Shown here: positions 15,266 through 25,586 of the stretch, piece by piece | Position numbering within the stretch: the first letter of the stretch is position 1 | Layout of the letters: each line of letters opens with the position of its first letter | From: Tritrichomonas musculus | Lineage: Eukaryota; Parabasalia; Tritrichomonadida; Tritrichomonadidae | Assembly (NCBI GenBank): GCA_039105265.1 | Contig: JAPFFF010000068.1 | Span: 124,001-188,000, forward strand | Length of the DNA: 64,000 nucleotides | Direction of reading: 5' to 3' | The notes under the pieces: generated by a model | Seen by the model: only the letters and a program-made list of their open reading frames with translations | Told to the model about the DNA's origin: nothing | The model's database searches: none | Made by a program: the position numbers and the translations under genes

Positions 15266-16270
15266 ATGTCAAAAAAAGTAAATACAAAACGATCAAATAC
15301 AACACCAGAAGCGAAAGAGTTTTTCAGGAAACGAGATAATCATAACCAGAGACAAGTAAAAAAAATAAATACAACAAAGAAAGGATATGCACAAAGTTAT
15401 GAATTTAAAGATAAGAGATATTTTATGGAAAAAACACCTGATAATAGAATTCATGTGATGAAAGGATTACATGAATATGTTTTTACTCCATCAGAATGGA
15501 AGAAAAGATCAAAACAAAAGATCGTTCCATTAGAAATTCTTGATCCTACTCCAGAAAAACAAGAAGCACATAGATTATATAAACAAAGGAAAGGTCAAAG
15601 AATGTTGAAAAATGGTGAACTCGATTGGGTCCTCAATGAAAAGAAACCAAGAACAAGAGCAAATGTTCCTAGAGCAAAAGATTTTGTTGATAAACTCAAA
15701 CCAAAAAAGGCGAAAGAAAATGAGCCAAAACCAAAAAAGGCGAAAGAAAATGAGCCAAAACCAAAAAGAACAAGAGCAAATGTTCCTAGAGCAAAAGATT
15801 TTGTTGATGCGAAAGAGAAGAAAAGATTAGATAAAATAAATAAAATGATAGCTAAATATGGTGAAATACCAAAAGCTAAAAGAATAGAAAAATTACAAAA
15901 ATTAGGATATAATGTAGATAACAATACAGATGACGAAAAATTAAATATCTGGTTACATGAAGCAGATTGTATTCAAAAAGGTCGATATCAATATTTATCT
16001 TATGGAACTTTATTAAATGCAATCAATTCAATAGACTTAGAAGATGTTGAGCTCAATCCAATTCCAGCAGATGCAACAAGAATGGATTTAGCCCAAACAA
16101 TGAAAGATATAGCAAAAGGTAAATTTGGGAAAAAATCAAAAAAGGCGAAAGATAGTGAGCCAAAACCAAAAAAGGCGAAAGAAAGTGAGCCAAAACCGAG
16201 AAAGGAGAAAAAAGTGAGCCAAAACCGAGAAAACCGCTATCTGAAGCAAAACAAAGAAATCAAGAATTGA
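15266..16270 (+). CDS. lysine-rich basic repeat protein
   Basis: This 334-residue, Lys-rich protein has repeated segments: TRANVPRAKDFVD occurs twice and KPKKAKE-EP occurs in runs near 150-170 and 290-315. A helical segment near 195-235 (KINKMIAKYGEIPKAKRIEKL) may be a small SAP- or LEM-like fold. The composition suggests DNA or RNA binding, perhaps as a core protein. It lies directly before another basic ORF on the same strand. Confidence 0.6.
   Translation: MSKKVNTKRSNTTPEAKEFFRKRDNHNQRQVKKINTTKKGYAQSYEFKDKRYFMEKTPDNRIHVMKGLHEYVFTPSEWKKRSKQKIVPLEILDPTPEKQEAHRLYKQRKGQRMLKNGELDWVLNEKKPRTRANVPRAKDFVDKLKPKKAKENEPKPKKAKENEPKPKRTRANVPRAKDFVDAKEKKRLDKINKMIAKYGEIPKAKRIEKLQKLGYNVDNNTDDEKLNIWLHEADCIQKGRYQYLSYGTLLNAINSIDLEDVELNPIPADATRMDLAQTMKDIAKGKFGKKSKKAKDSEPKPKKAKESEPKPRKEKKVSQNRENRYLKQNKEIKN
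15701..15760 (+). repeat. 30-bp tandem repeat, two copies
   Basis: Two consecutive 30-base units (CCAAAAAAGGCGAAAGAAAA and the following TGAGCCAAAA) encode PKKAKENEPK. Related units recur at about 16130-16215. Confidence 0.8.
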
Positions 16271-17451
16271 GAGAAAAATATAAAGGAATTAAAATTGATA
16301 GTCTTCGAAGATTGTTAAGAAGAAATGGGATAGAATTTGATGCATCAACAAAAAGAAAAGAAATTATCGAATTAATTGAATCAAATAATCTAGAATATAA
16401 AAAGAGGGAAACAAAACAAAAAAAGGCGAAAGTTGTCGAGGTAGCTAAAGGACCACCATTACCAAAATTTAAACCTATAAATAAGAAAGCAGGTTTCAAA
16501 AAAAAACCAATAACTGAAACAAATGACCAAATTCCTCCTCCACCTCCACCTGTCAGCGAACCTGTGCAACCACCAATAACAGAAACAAATGATGCAGTTG
16601 GTACAGAAACTCCACAACCTCCATTAAATAAAAATCGAGAATCTTTTGAAAAATGGGTAAAAAAAGTAACTCTTAAAAAACCTAAATTAAGGACGATAGA
16701 AGAAGAAAATGTTAAAGAACTAGCTTTTGAAGCTTCATTATCACCAATTAAAGTACCAGAAGGAAGAACTTATGAACCAAGAGTTTTAACCAAAAAAGAT
16801 GAAAGAGCAACAGATAAACTAATTCAAAAAATATATGAAAAAGCTCATGTTGAAGCATCACCAGAAGCAAGACGAAAATATATGGAAGTTATGAATCAGC
16901 ATTATCAAAATAAAAAAAAACACAAAAAATATAACTATTTCAACCCTGAACAAACAGAACCAAATGTAGAAGCATTTTTCTTTGAAGATGATCCAGAACC
17001 AAAACAAGAACAAACAACAGATATATGGAAAAATAAATATTCCAACAAAAATAGAAAAATAATCAAAGGCAAAATTTCATTATTTGATGAGTCAGAACCG
17101 ATAGAGAAAATTCCAGAACCGATTGATATGTTTGATACAGGAGAAGTTATCGTTCCAAAAGAGCCAGTCAAAATTGTTAGACAGACGTTTGTTTTGCCGC
17201 AGATCACTCCTCCTTTAAAAAGAGATGAAATAAAAGAAAAAAATGCTCTCATTAAAAAGATAACAAATAAAAAGATAGATGTTAATGAAAAAATGTCACT
17301 ACCAGAATTACGAGAAATTTGGGAGAAAAACAAAAGTAAAGGTGGTCGTCCAAAAGGAAGTCATGATCAAAAACCAAGAAAACACAAAAATGAACCAAAA
17401 CCCGTTAAAAATCCGTTAGAAATTCGAAAACGTGGTCGACCAAAAAAATAA
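16267..17451 (+). CDS. basic protein with SAP-like and AT-hook motifs
   Basis: This 394-codon open frame has an uncertain 5' end. A SAP-like segment lies at its beginning (IDSLRRLLRRNGIEFDA, KRKEIIELIESN), then one copy of the GPPLPKFKPINKKAG repeat and a Pro-rich linker. A long charged region follows, with two AT-hook-like motifs at the C-terminus (GGRPKGS, KRGRPKK). AT-hooks bind the minor groove of AT-rich DNA, matching the composition of the element. It belongs to the same basic cluster as its two upstream neighbours. Confidence 0.6.
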   Translation: MREKYKGIKIDSLRRLLRRNGIEFDASTKRKEIIELIESNNLEYKKRETKQKKAKVVEVAKGPPLPKFKPINKKAGFKKKPITETNDQIPPPPPPVSEPVQPPITETNDAVGTETPQPPLNKNRESFEKWVKKVTLKKPKLRTIEEENVKELAFEASLSPIKVPEGRTYEPRVLTKKDERATDKLIQKIYEKAHVEASPEARRKYMEVMNQHYQNKKKHKKYNYFNPEQTEPNVEAFFFEDDPEPKQEQTTDIWKNKYSNKNRKIIKGKISLFDESEPIEKIPEPIDMFDTGEVIVPKEPVKIVRQTFVLPQITPPLKRDEIKEKNALIKKITNKKIDVNEKMSLPELREIWEKNKSKGGRPKGSHDQKPRKHKNEPKPVKNPLEIRKRGRPKK

Positions 17452-17688
17452 ATGAAAGGTCAACGATATGTACACAAGTCAAAGTGGAAAATAATTTGGG
17501 TTATTGACGATGATGGTTCTAGAAAACCGTTTCTTCTTGATGAAAAAGGTTCATTGGCATTGATGTATTTTCCAAAGAATGAAAATAGAAATCTTCGAAA
17601 AGAAATACAAAAAATTTATCCCAAAAAAACACTTCATCCAATTGGACCAATTCGATTTCATGATTTTAGAAATCAAGATAAAGGTTGA
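17452..17688 (+). CDS. small basic protein, unknown
   Basis: This 78-residue protein begins immediately after the stop of the preceding ORF (TAAATG). It is basic, with aromatic residues and a likely beta-rich N-terminal part (KSKWKIIWVIDDDGSRKPF). Tight spacing suggests co-transcription with the basic cluster. No family is recognised. Confidence 0.55.
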   Translation: MKGQRYVHKSKWKIIWVIDDDGSRKPFLLDEKGSLALMYFPKNENRNLRKEIQKIYPKKTLHPIGPIRFHDFRNQDKG

Positions 17689-17783
17689 AATATTGGCTTA
17701 TTAATAATATTTGGATCTTTTCTTGGATTTAATAAGACTGCTGGTTTAGCACTAATTTTTTTATTAAAACTTCCAAATGCCAT
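17673..17783 (-). CDS. possible 36-residue MAFGS peptide
   Basis: This short minus-strand ORF begins MAFGSFNKKISAKPAVLL. The first five residues and the basic amphipathic pattern match the start of the small protein at 29815 (MAFGSWIKKIG). It overlaps the end of the gene at 17452 by 16 bases and has no clear promoter. It may be a real minor protein or chance. Confidence 0.3.
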   Translation of the reverse strand: MAFGSFNKKISAKPAVLLNPRKDPNIINKPIFQPLS

Positions 17784-17806
17784 TCTTTTTATTTATTTTT
17801 AAAAAA

Positions 17807-18073
17807 ATGACTTTATCATTACCAAAAGCTTTAAAGGACGATAGACAAGAATTAAGACATTTATTTAGTGAAATCAAAAGTGAATTATTTGATACATTTA
17901 TGAATACAGATAGTTTTACTGAATCATGTGAATGCATGAATATTTCAAAAAATATAAGTGTAATAGAAAAAGAAATAGAAACAGATTTAAATGAACTTGA
18001 AGATATTATATTTAGGATGAAACAAACATTAGATCGCACATTAGTCATCAAAAAGTATTTTCAAATTTCATAA
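17807..18073 (+). CDS. small helical protein
   Basis: The start at 17807 (MTLSLPKALKDDRQ) is preferred over an in-frame ATG at 17777, because the T-rich initiator-like CCATTCTTTTTATTT lies between them. The 88-residue product is mostly helical with a C-terminal heptad-like region. No family is recognised. Confidence 0.5.
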   Translation: MTLSLPKALKDDRQELRHLFSEIKSELFDTFMNTDSFTESCECMNISKNISVIEKEIETDLNELEDIIFRMKQTLDRTLVIKKYFQIS

Positions 18074-18093
18074 ATTTTTTCAGAAACTCAAAA

Positions 18094-18627
18094 ATGATTA
18101 AGAAAAGAGCAGCGAATGCAGGAGTAAATGCTAATATTTCGTTAGAGCCTTCAGCAGCTAGTCAAAGTACAAACAACTTAACAAATAATATAATAATTAA
18201 TAAAAGAGATGATGGGAAAGAAGATATTGTTATAACTCGTGAAATTGAATTACCTGATATAAAAAATAATGAAATTGAAAAAGATGTTAAATATTTAATT
18301 TTAGAAACATATGCAAAAATATTATTAGATCAAGATAAAGCTTTAATTTCGAATTTAATATCTAAAAATTGTATTATTATACCAATTGCAAGTTTACAAG
18401 AAATAATCAAAACAATATTAGGTAAAAATTGTTCATCTGTAGAAATTTATATTGATGAAGATATTAAATGTTGTGCATCTAAAGCATCACCTATTCGAAA
18501 AATTGAAGCAATAAAAATAATTAATGAAGATGGTGAAATGGTAACAGATTTCAAACAAGTTTATAACAAAGAATTTAATGATTTAGTTAATGTTTATCAT
18601 CTTTGTTTGAAATATGTTGTTGTATAA
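18094..18627 (+). CDS. unknown 177-residue protein
   Basis: A short Ala/Asn-rich N-terminus is followed by an apparently folded domain from about residue 45 to the end, mixed alpha and beta, with a Cys pair in DIKCCASK. No motif is recognised. It is the last plus-strand gene before the long run of minus-strand structural genes. Confidence 0.55.
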   Translation: MIKKRAANAGVNANISLEPSAASQSTNNLTNNIIINKRDDGKEDIVITREIELPDIKNNEIEKDVKYLILETYAKILLDQDKALISNLISKNCIIIPIASLQEIIKTILGKNCSSVEIYIDEDIKCCASKASPIRKIEAIKIINEDGEMVTDFKQVYNKEFNDLVNVYHLCLKYVVV

Positions 18628-18637
18628 GAGAGAACTT

Positions 18638-21600
18638 TTACTCTTTGAATACACAAACAATATTATCATTTATTTTTGCAGTTATGATTCCAATTGTTAA
18701 ACGTCTTATTTTTGATGTTATTGGAGTATTTTCATCAAGAACTTTGATTTGATTATCTTCATCAATATAAATTTCATCACCAATTTCAAACCTTGATGAA
18801 TCATCAACTTTGACCAAATAATCACCATGACTTGCAAAAGTAATTGAATTATTTTCTTCGTCAATTCGAACACAAATTCCAATAAATTCTTTCCAAGTAC
18901 CTGTAGTTTTCACTGAACAAATACAATCTATTGAATCTTTTTCGGTTGATTCAATCCATTGATTATCAACATTCTTATAAACTTTTCCTGTAATAAATAC
19001 TGGTTTTCCTATTTCAAAATCATCAATAATATCTTCAATTGGAGCATAATGTGTGATTGTTGTGTTTGATTGCGTACCGTAAATAGCAGCCTTGAATTTT
19101 GCTAAATATCCTGGTACCATGATTTGTCTTGAATATATTTGTCTAGCATCTAATAATTCTTGAGTAGTTGTCCAATTATATTCAGCCATTGGGACACGAT
19201 ATGTAAGTGGTCTTCCTGATGATAAATCAAGAATTTCTTCATAATACGCTGAATATTGAAAATTATCAAAATATATAGTTCTTTGATATAATAATATTAC
19301 TATGTTATGGGGATTTGCAGCTGTATCATAAAATAATATCCTTATTTCATTTCTTTCTGCATTATTACCAACTACGTATTCCAGTTGAATTGTGTTATTT
19401 ATAATTTTTAGAAGATGAATTGATATATCAGCACCCTCCGAAAATGGACCGCAATCAATTGCACATTTTTTTATTAGTTGTTCTTCTGTTATAACGTTTG
19501 ACTTCAATGCATATTTATCGTCACAATCTGTTTTCTTATAATAAGTTGAATCCAATAGTTTTGATAATAAATCAACTTTTTTATCAATTAGATTACTTTC
19601 AAATATTGTTTGATATGTATTAGTGACACAAGCTAATGATGGTACAGCAGCTGTTGCATCACATTCAGTTTCATCAGATTGAACAACAAGTGGAATTTCA
19701 CTTTTCAATGCTATTTTATCTTGCTTCAATATTTTTTCCGCTAATATTAATTTGGTATCAAAAGAGTCTTCCCCATTATCGATGTAAAAGCATTGACCAA
19801 ATCTATCGCTTTTATAATAGGTCAAGTTATAGGTTGTTCCATCAATTTCAACATCGACATTAACTCCATCTTCAGTAATAACACCATCATAGTCAAACAA
19901 ATAATCAAACTCTTTTACAAAGCCATCGTTATTTGATATTGTTCCAACAAGGCGAATTCCCCTAGTCAATGTTATTTTGACTTCCCACGATCCTGAATTA
20001 TCTTGGACATTTTCAAAAGGCACATCGACTGCATCTTTATATATCAAATCATTTTTGCTTCGATATTTTGCATCCGCTTCTTCTTTCGTATACAATTCTT
20101 CAATATTTGGTTTCTTAGCTAATTCTTGTTGAATAGTTTCTAAAGCAGTATTTACTTCGTCAGTTGTTGGATATTCAAGACTAAACATTGCAACATCATT
20201 TTGATGACTATTTACTGCTAATGCATTTATTTTTTCATCTAAAGCTTCAATATCAGATAGAAAAGCAATATCAGCTGGAGTTTTCTCAACTAAAAGTCTA
20301 ATAAATGTATTCTTTTCAATAACACAACCAATTAATTTAGCATCTGTATTTTCTCCAGTCAAGGTAATTGTTTTTCCTGATTTATCAATCCATGATAAAT
20401 ATTTTGTACGATATTCTTCAGATTTTGGAAGACCTTCAATTGTGATGCTATCTATTGTTGTTGTTGTATCAACTCCTTTATAATCTGTTATTGTACCTTG
20501 TTCAATTTTGATATAAACTCGTTTTTGACCTTCAGAGGTGAATAATTTAAATACACAAATACCATTATTTAATTCTTCTTCTGCAGTTAAAATTATTGGA
20601 ACATCCATTTCATTAACTTTGATAACAATATCAATTGTATCCATTCTTGTTAATTCACTTCTGGAAATATAATCATTATCCATTTCCTCAATTTTATCTA
20701 CAATTTTCAATAATGGTTTCTTCATTGAATCTCTAAATGAATAACATAATTGTTTTCCACCACCTACTGTTAAAATTTGTTCTTCTTCTTTTTCATCAAA
20801 TATTGGAATTGTTGTTGCACCAGATTCACACCAATTTCTTACACCAGATAATGAAACTCCATCACTTCTTGATAAATCTGCTAATTCCATTTCTGCATTT
20901 GATTCTACCCAAGCTTTCCACATATTACTAACAACACCAGAAATACTTTTTATACCAAATGATATACCTTTTGCACTAAAACCTATCAAACCAGCTACCA
21001 TTTGAATATTTTGTCTTAATCTAATTTTATCAACATCAGCTTCTAATTTTTCAGTTATTTTTTCAGTTAGAGTCATTCTTGTTTTTAAATTTTCAACGGA
21101 TTTATCTAAATTATCAACATCAACAGAAACAACATCAATCGTATTTGAAACTAAATTTAAATCTGATCTCATTGTTGTAATATTGTCAGCTGTAATAATT
21201 TTTGATGAAGTTATGTTGTAATCAGTATATAAAGTTGTTGCTGCATTTGGATTTGGACTCACTTCATAATATTGTTGATTAATTATATATTCAAATGGAT
21301 TAGTATTTTTATCCCAATTAATTTCTTCAATTGGATCTACTAAATCTTTTCTTAAATATAATACTAAATCTTGATTCTCAATACCATGTCTAGATGAATA
21401 ATCATAAGTTAATTTTTCAATTGTATCTAAATCACCTTTTAAACTCATATAATTTTTATCATAATCAGCAGTACCTGTATACAAATTTTCAGGAATAAAA
21501 CTTAATCGATTATTATATTTTGGAGAATCAATTTTGAAATCTAAATATACTCTTTCCCAATTTGAAAAATTCAAACTATCTTTTTTAGTTGAATAACCAT

Positions 21601-22702
21601 TTATATAAGCATGAACCGAAGCACAATTATAAATAACATCACCTTCTAAATATTTTGGTAACCAAACTTCAACATCAAAATTTAAACCATATTTATCACC
21701 TTTTTCGATTGTACCATCTTTTAATAATACTTTTGATTCAATATCCCAAATTCTTTTTAATTTTTCAAAGATGTTTGTTTCCCATTCGTTCTGATTAGTA
21801 CCTACCAAAATATTTATTGGAGTTCTTTTAATCATAATTAACGCGCCATCTCTTTCTTGATATTTTGTTTGACTTTTACCTGATTCTTGTTCATTTCTTT
21901 TATTTATAATTTTACCATTTATTCGACCTTTAATATTATTCCCAGTCCATCTTCCATTACTATAAATATAAGTCCAAATATTTCCAAAACAATGTTCTTT
22001 AAATTCAAATTTTAAACCATCAGGAATACTATAATCAGTAGGAATTGTCCATTTCATTGTATATACATCAATATTATCAGTCAATGTTTCTTCGGTTATG
22101 ACACTTGGTTTGTATAAATATAAGTTATCAGATTCATGTAATTTCAAACTATTTCTCGAATCTATGATATCACATTTGATGGAAGGTAATGTTGATTTCA
22201 AATGTGTTAATGGTAATTGATAAATAATACTAATTTCACCATTAATGTACAAAGATTTCAAATCAAGATTTAAATTCTTATCAACAGCTAAAAATGGATA
22301 TTGAGAATTATGTTCATTAATATTAACTTTATTATCTTCAACTATAAAAATTCCTGGACACACAAAATGCTTATTAATAATATAAATTGATAATTGATGA
22401 ATATAATTTCCTTCAATATCGATAAAAACATTTTTTCTTAAATTTATTTTAAACACTTCAGTCTTTTCATCGATTTGTAATAATTTTGTGATATCTTCTT
22501 GGTTCATGTCAATATTTAATCTTTTCATAACATTAGTATCAAAATTAAATTCATCTTCAGTTAATGCATCTCTAGTCACATGATAATCAGAAAAACCTTC
22601 AACAGTTTCAAACTCATTCGATTTTGATGTTAACAATTGAGAACCTAAATATGTTTTACCATCTACTTTAAATTGAATATCGCCTTTAAATTTGGTTAGC
22701 AT
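18638..22702 (-). CDS. large fibre-like structural protein 1
   Basis: This 1354-residue protein reads like a tail-fibre or receptor-binding protein. Near 85-510 is a module shared with the protein at 56389: LRKNV, KEHCFGN-W, INGK-INK, DPIEEINWD, SPNPNAATTLYTDYN. Coiled-coil stalk segments and fibre-type repeats follow (YTKEEADAKY, YYKKTDCDDKYALKS). The last 135 residues (ITHYAPIE, CICSVKTTGTWKEFIGIC, FASHGDYLVKV, KIRRLTIGIIT) match the C-terminus of the protein at 51735. Such C-terminal domains often drive trimerisation, but that is inference. It probably projects from the capsid and contacts the host surface. No bacterial-type ribosome site precedes it. Confidence 0.7.
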   Translation of the reverse strand: MLTKFKGDIQFKVDGKTYLGSQLLTSKSNEFETVEGFSDYHVTRDALTEDEFNFDTNVMKRLNIDMNQEDITKLLQIDEKTEVFKINLRKNVFIDIEGNYIHQLSIYIINKHFVCPGIFIVEDNKVNINEHNSQYPFLAVDKNLNLDLKSLYINGEISIIYQLPLTHLKSTLPSIKCDIIDSRNSLKLHESDNLYLYKPSVITEETLTDNIDVYTMKWTIPTDYSIPDGLKFEFKEHCFGNIWTYIYSNGRWTGNNIKGRINGKIINKRNEQESGKSQTKYQERDGALIMIKRTPINILVGTNQNEWETNIFEKLKRIWDIESKVLLKDGTIEKGDKYGLNFDVEVWLPKYLEGDVIYNCASVHAYINGYSTKKDSLNFSNWERVYLDFKIDSPKYNNRLSFIPENLYTGTADYDKNYMSLKGDLDTIEKLTYDYSSRHGIENQDLVLYLRKDLVDPIEEINWDKNTNPFEYIINQQYYEVSPNPNAATTLYTDYNITSSKIITADNITTMRSDLNLVSNTIDVVSVDVDNLDKSVENLKTRMTLTEKITEKLEADVDKIRLRQNIQMVAGLIGFSAKGISFGIKSISGVVSNMWKAWVESNAEMELADLSRSDGVSLSGVRNWCESGATTIPIFDEKEEEQILTVGGGKQLCYSFRDSMKKPLLKIVDKIEEMDNDYISRSELTRMDTIDIVIKVNEMDVPIILTAEEELNNGICVFKLFTSEGQKRVYIKIEQGTITDYKGVDTTTTIDSITIEGLPKSEEYRTKYLSWIDKSGKTITLTGENTDAKLIGCVIEKNTFIRLLVEKTPADIAFLSDIEALDEKINALAVNSHQNDVAMFSLEYPTTDEVNTALETIQQELAKKPNIEELYTKEEADAKYRSKNDLIYKDAVDVPFENVQDNSGSWEVKITLTRGIRLVGTISNNDGFVKEFDYLFDYDGVITEDGVNVDVEIDGTTYNLTYYKSDRFGQCFYIDNGEDSFDTKLILAEKILKQDKIALKSEIPLVVQSDETECDATAAVPSLACVTNTYQTIFESNLIDKKVDLLSKLLDSTYYKKTDCDDKYALKSNVITEEQLIKKCAIDCGPFSEGADISIHLLKIINNTIQLEYVVGNNAERNEIRILFYDTAANPHNIVILLYQRTIYFDNFQYSAYYEEILDLSSGRPLTYRVPMAEYNWTTTQELLDARQIYSRQIMVPGYLAKFKAAIYGTQSNTTITHYAPIEDIIDDFEIGKPVFITGKVYKNVDNQWIESTEKDSIDCICSVKTTGTWKEFIGICVRIDEENNSITFASHGDYLVKVDDSSRFEIGDEIYIDEDNQIKVLDENTPITSKIRRLTIGIITAKINDNIVCVFKE

Positions 22703-22728
22703 TTTTACTTTTGCAACAAAAATAATAT

Positions 22729-25551
22729 TTACTCAATTGTGGAACATTTTTCTTCTAATAACTGAATTCTACTATCATAAAATTTATCACATTCAATATT
22801 TTTAGTTTTATCTTCTAAGATCTTAATTCGATTCTCGGTTGTCAAATTTTCAAAAGTTAGATCAGTTTCAATATTTTTACATTTTCGTTCCAAAGCAGTT
22901 AATTTGTCATCTGATACTGTTCCACTACCTCCACATTGACATTGATTCTCTTCTAATCGAGATAAATCTTCTGAAAGACCAGCACAAAATGACCAAATCT
23001 CTTTGATTCCTTGATTTAACCATTTTAATTGATCTAGTTCTTCGTCTTGCCATTTCTTTAATTTTTCTTCCAATGTTAATACAACTGGTTTTTCCTCATT
23101 TAATGCCAATGTTTGAGCTTTATTATTTATGACAAAACCTTCTTTATTTCGATATTCTTGACTCTCAGTAGTATCAGCAGAAAATACATTTCCAATTTGA
23201 TCAACATTTGATTCTAAAGTTGATACCCTTTCAGTATAATTTTTCATTGTATTTTCTAAATTTGTTATTCTAGTTAATGTATCAAAATCTATAGAACCTC
23301 CTGATGATGATGACCCAAGAGTGGCCAAATAATTTTTGAAATTCTCATTTGCAGGTAATTGATAATATACAATAATTCGATTATCTAATTCAATATCAGG
23401 TTCTATATTTTCTTCTTGATCTTCCCAAAAATTCAAATCATTTTCATCTTCTAACATTTTTAAATTAAATGTACCAATTATTTGAATCATTACTTTATCA
23501 ACATTTGCATCTTTTGTTATTGAATATGTATATAATTTTGATGACAAATTTGATTCAATTTGATTAGAACTAATTTGAACATCAAATACTAAATCAATAT
23601 TTGATAATGCATAACCTAATTTAGTTATATCTCTTTCTCTTTCGAAAACATGAATTATTAAATGATCAGCATGATAATGATCAATTCCTTTTAATTCAAT
23701 ATTTAAGATCGTATTTGAATTAGAATCAATTGAATAAGTACAAGTTTTAAATGCATGTCTACCATGATCGTCAAATATTTCAGAACCATGTTGTTCAAAA
23801 TTAACAAAACCATAAGCAGCTAATTCTTGAGGTTTTAAAGGTTTTAACGGAATTGAGTTTTTCATTGATTCTGCAAATATTGAATTTCTAAATATTAATC
23901 CTAATTGTTTATTTGTCAGATGATTATTTTCTAAATCTTGATCAGTTTCATTTAAAGCATTATAAGTAAGATTAATATAATCAAAAATTCGATCAATAAT
24001 TTGATGTTCAGCTTCTCGTTCTGCATTCATTTTGTCTAAATCTATTTCATCAAAAACTTCAGAATATGTTTGGGGTTGAACTGATCGAAACGTTGTTCCT
24101 TTCTTTTTGTTTTTTCCAATTTGAGCTGTATCAACAACTTTTTGAGTATAATAATTATCAACAATTTGTTGATTTGTCCATTGATGAATCGCCGTAAAAG
24201 CGGATGATGTCAATACGATATATTTATTATCGGCTCTTTTGTACCGAATTGCCCAACCTTTTGGAAAATAAACTAAATCATTACAGGTTAGAGTTGTATG
24301 TTTTGTCGCCGCAACATCACCGTCCTCATCTTTTTCTTCCCAATCAAGAGTTTCAATAGTAAAATGTTTTAATTTTTCAAGAACGTCTTGATCAATTCCG
24401 TTAAATGACGATTTTAAATTGTTAAGAACCGTTTTCATATTATTTATATCGTCTGGATTTAATTGATCAACAACCGTTTTCAAATTTGAATATGACCGAG
24501 CAAGTGAATTCATGGTTGATCTAACATTGCGAGCATTAGCTGGATTATTTGAACCATCTCCATACCAGATTCCGTTTGGAAAATAGGATTCTACTGGAAA
24601 TTCTAATTTGGTTGATGCTGTTGTTTCGCTTCCTAATTTCAATTCTTTTTTCTCAACTTCTTTCAAATCAATATATTTCAAACAAATATCATTACTCCGA
24701 ACTCCGTATAGTTGTGCTTTTCCGTCTGTAATATCTTTCGACGGTGTTCCTTTTGGATAATATTGTAATTGAAAATTTGCTGTTGAATTTCCATCGTCGT
24801 GGAAATGCTGAATCCTATTGATTATTTGATGTGAGCTCATATAATTCTTACTATTAGGTTTTTGGAAAAACCAAAGAGTATCAATATAAGTGATTAACTT
24901 CGGTAAATAGATTTTTTGAATGATCTCTTTTGTCTTATCGTCTTTGACTTTTTCTTGCTCAACATATATCAATCCATTTAAGAATTTCCACATTGTTTCA
25001 GTTATTGTTGGAATTTGACTTTCGGTAGTTGCAATTAGATTTTGAAGTTCTGTTTTCAATGTTTCTCTTGCTCTTGCTTCAGATATTAATGATGTATTCG
25101 TATTTGATTTAAATGTATTATAGTCAGTTAGATGATTATTCAAATTTGTTTCCACAGTTGTGGTTTTTGTTTTATTTTCGTTCAAATCTGTTGTTAGAGT
25201 ATCAATTTGAGCTTTATTGGCATTAATAGATGTTGTTAAATTTGCTTTGATTACATTATCTTTTGTATCCATTGTTCTTTCTAATTCATCTTTATCTGTT
25301 GCTTTTATTTTTCCAATATCTTCATAAATATTTTTTAACGATTTTGTTTGACCTTCAGCAATTGGCCATTTAAAATTTTCTGGTTGTTTTATTTCAGCTT
25401 TCTCATCTATTCTAAATGTTCCATTAACTGATAATCCAGTTGCAGTACCAAAATTTTTCCTGAGAAATATACTAGTATCAATTGCAGGTCCTCCTCCACC
25501 TCCTACTTTTGCAAAATTTTCAAAATCTGTATCGGTCCAAACACCTGTCAT
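22729..25551 (-). CDS. large coiled-coil fibre-like protein 2
   Basis: From the first ATG (25551) the product has 940 residues. An N-terminal Gly run (VGGGGGPAIDTSIF) and the segment GLSVNGTFRID are typical of phage-like fibre attachment regions. Long coiled coils follow with repeated Thr/Asn/Leu heptads (TTDLNENKTKTTTVETNLNN), a beta-rich centre, and a C-terminal coiled coil starting after QCQCGG. It lies head-to-tail between the fibre gene at 18638 and the small gene at 25587. It is probably a second component of a fibre or spike complex. Confidence 0.65.
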   Translation of the reverse strand: MTGVWTDTDFENFAKVGGGGGPAIDTSIFLRKNFGTATGLSVNGTFRIDEKAEIKQPENFKWPIAEGQTKSLKNIYEDIGKIKATDKDELERTMDTKDNVIKANLTTSINANKAQIDTLTTDLNENKTKTTTVETNLNNHLTDYNTFKSNTNTSLISEARARETLKTELQNLIATTESQIPTITETMWKFLNGLIYVEQEKVKDDKTKEIIQKIYLPKLITYIDTLWFFQKPNSKNYMSSHQIINRIQHFHDDGNSTANFQLQYYPKGTPSKDITDGKAQLYGVRSNDICLKYIDLKEVEKKELKLGSETTASTKLEFPVESYFPNGIWYGDGSNNPANARNVRSTMNSLARSYSNLKTVVDQLNPDDINNMKTVLNNLKSSFNGIDQDVLEKLKHFTIETLDWEEKDEDGDVAATKHTTLTCNDLVYFPKGWAIRYKRADNKYIVLTSSAFTAIHQWTNQQIVDNYYTQKVVDTAQIGKNKKKGTTFRSVQPQTYSEVFDEIDLDKMNAEREAEHQIIDRIFDYINLTYNALNETDQDLENNHLTNKQLGLIFRNSIFAESMKNSIPLKPLKPQELAAYGFVNFEQHGSEIFDDHGRHAFKTCTYSIDSNSNTILNIELKGIDHYHADHLIIHVFERERDITKLGYALSNIDLVFDVQISSNQIESNLSSKLYTYSITKDANVDKVMIQIIGTFNLKMLEDENDLNFWEDQEENIEPDIELDNRIIVYYQLPANENFKNYLATLGSSSSGGSIDFDTLTRITNLENTMKNYTERVSTLESNVDQIGNVFSADTTESQEYRNKEGFVINNKAQTLALNEEKPVVLTLEEKLKKWQDEELDQLKWLNQGIKEIWSFCAGLSEDLSRLEENQCQCGGSGTVSDDKLTALERKCKNIETDLTFENLTTENRIKILEDKTKNIECDKFYDSRIQLLEEKCSTIE

Positions 25552-25586
25552 TAAATTTTTATTTTCGCACCAAAAATAAAATTGAT

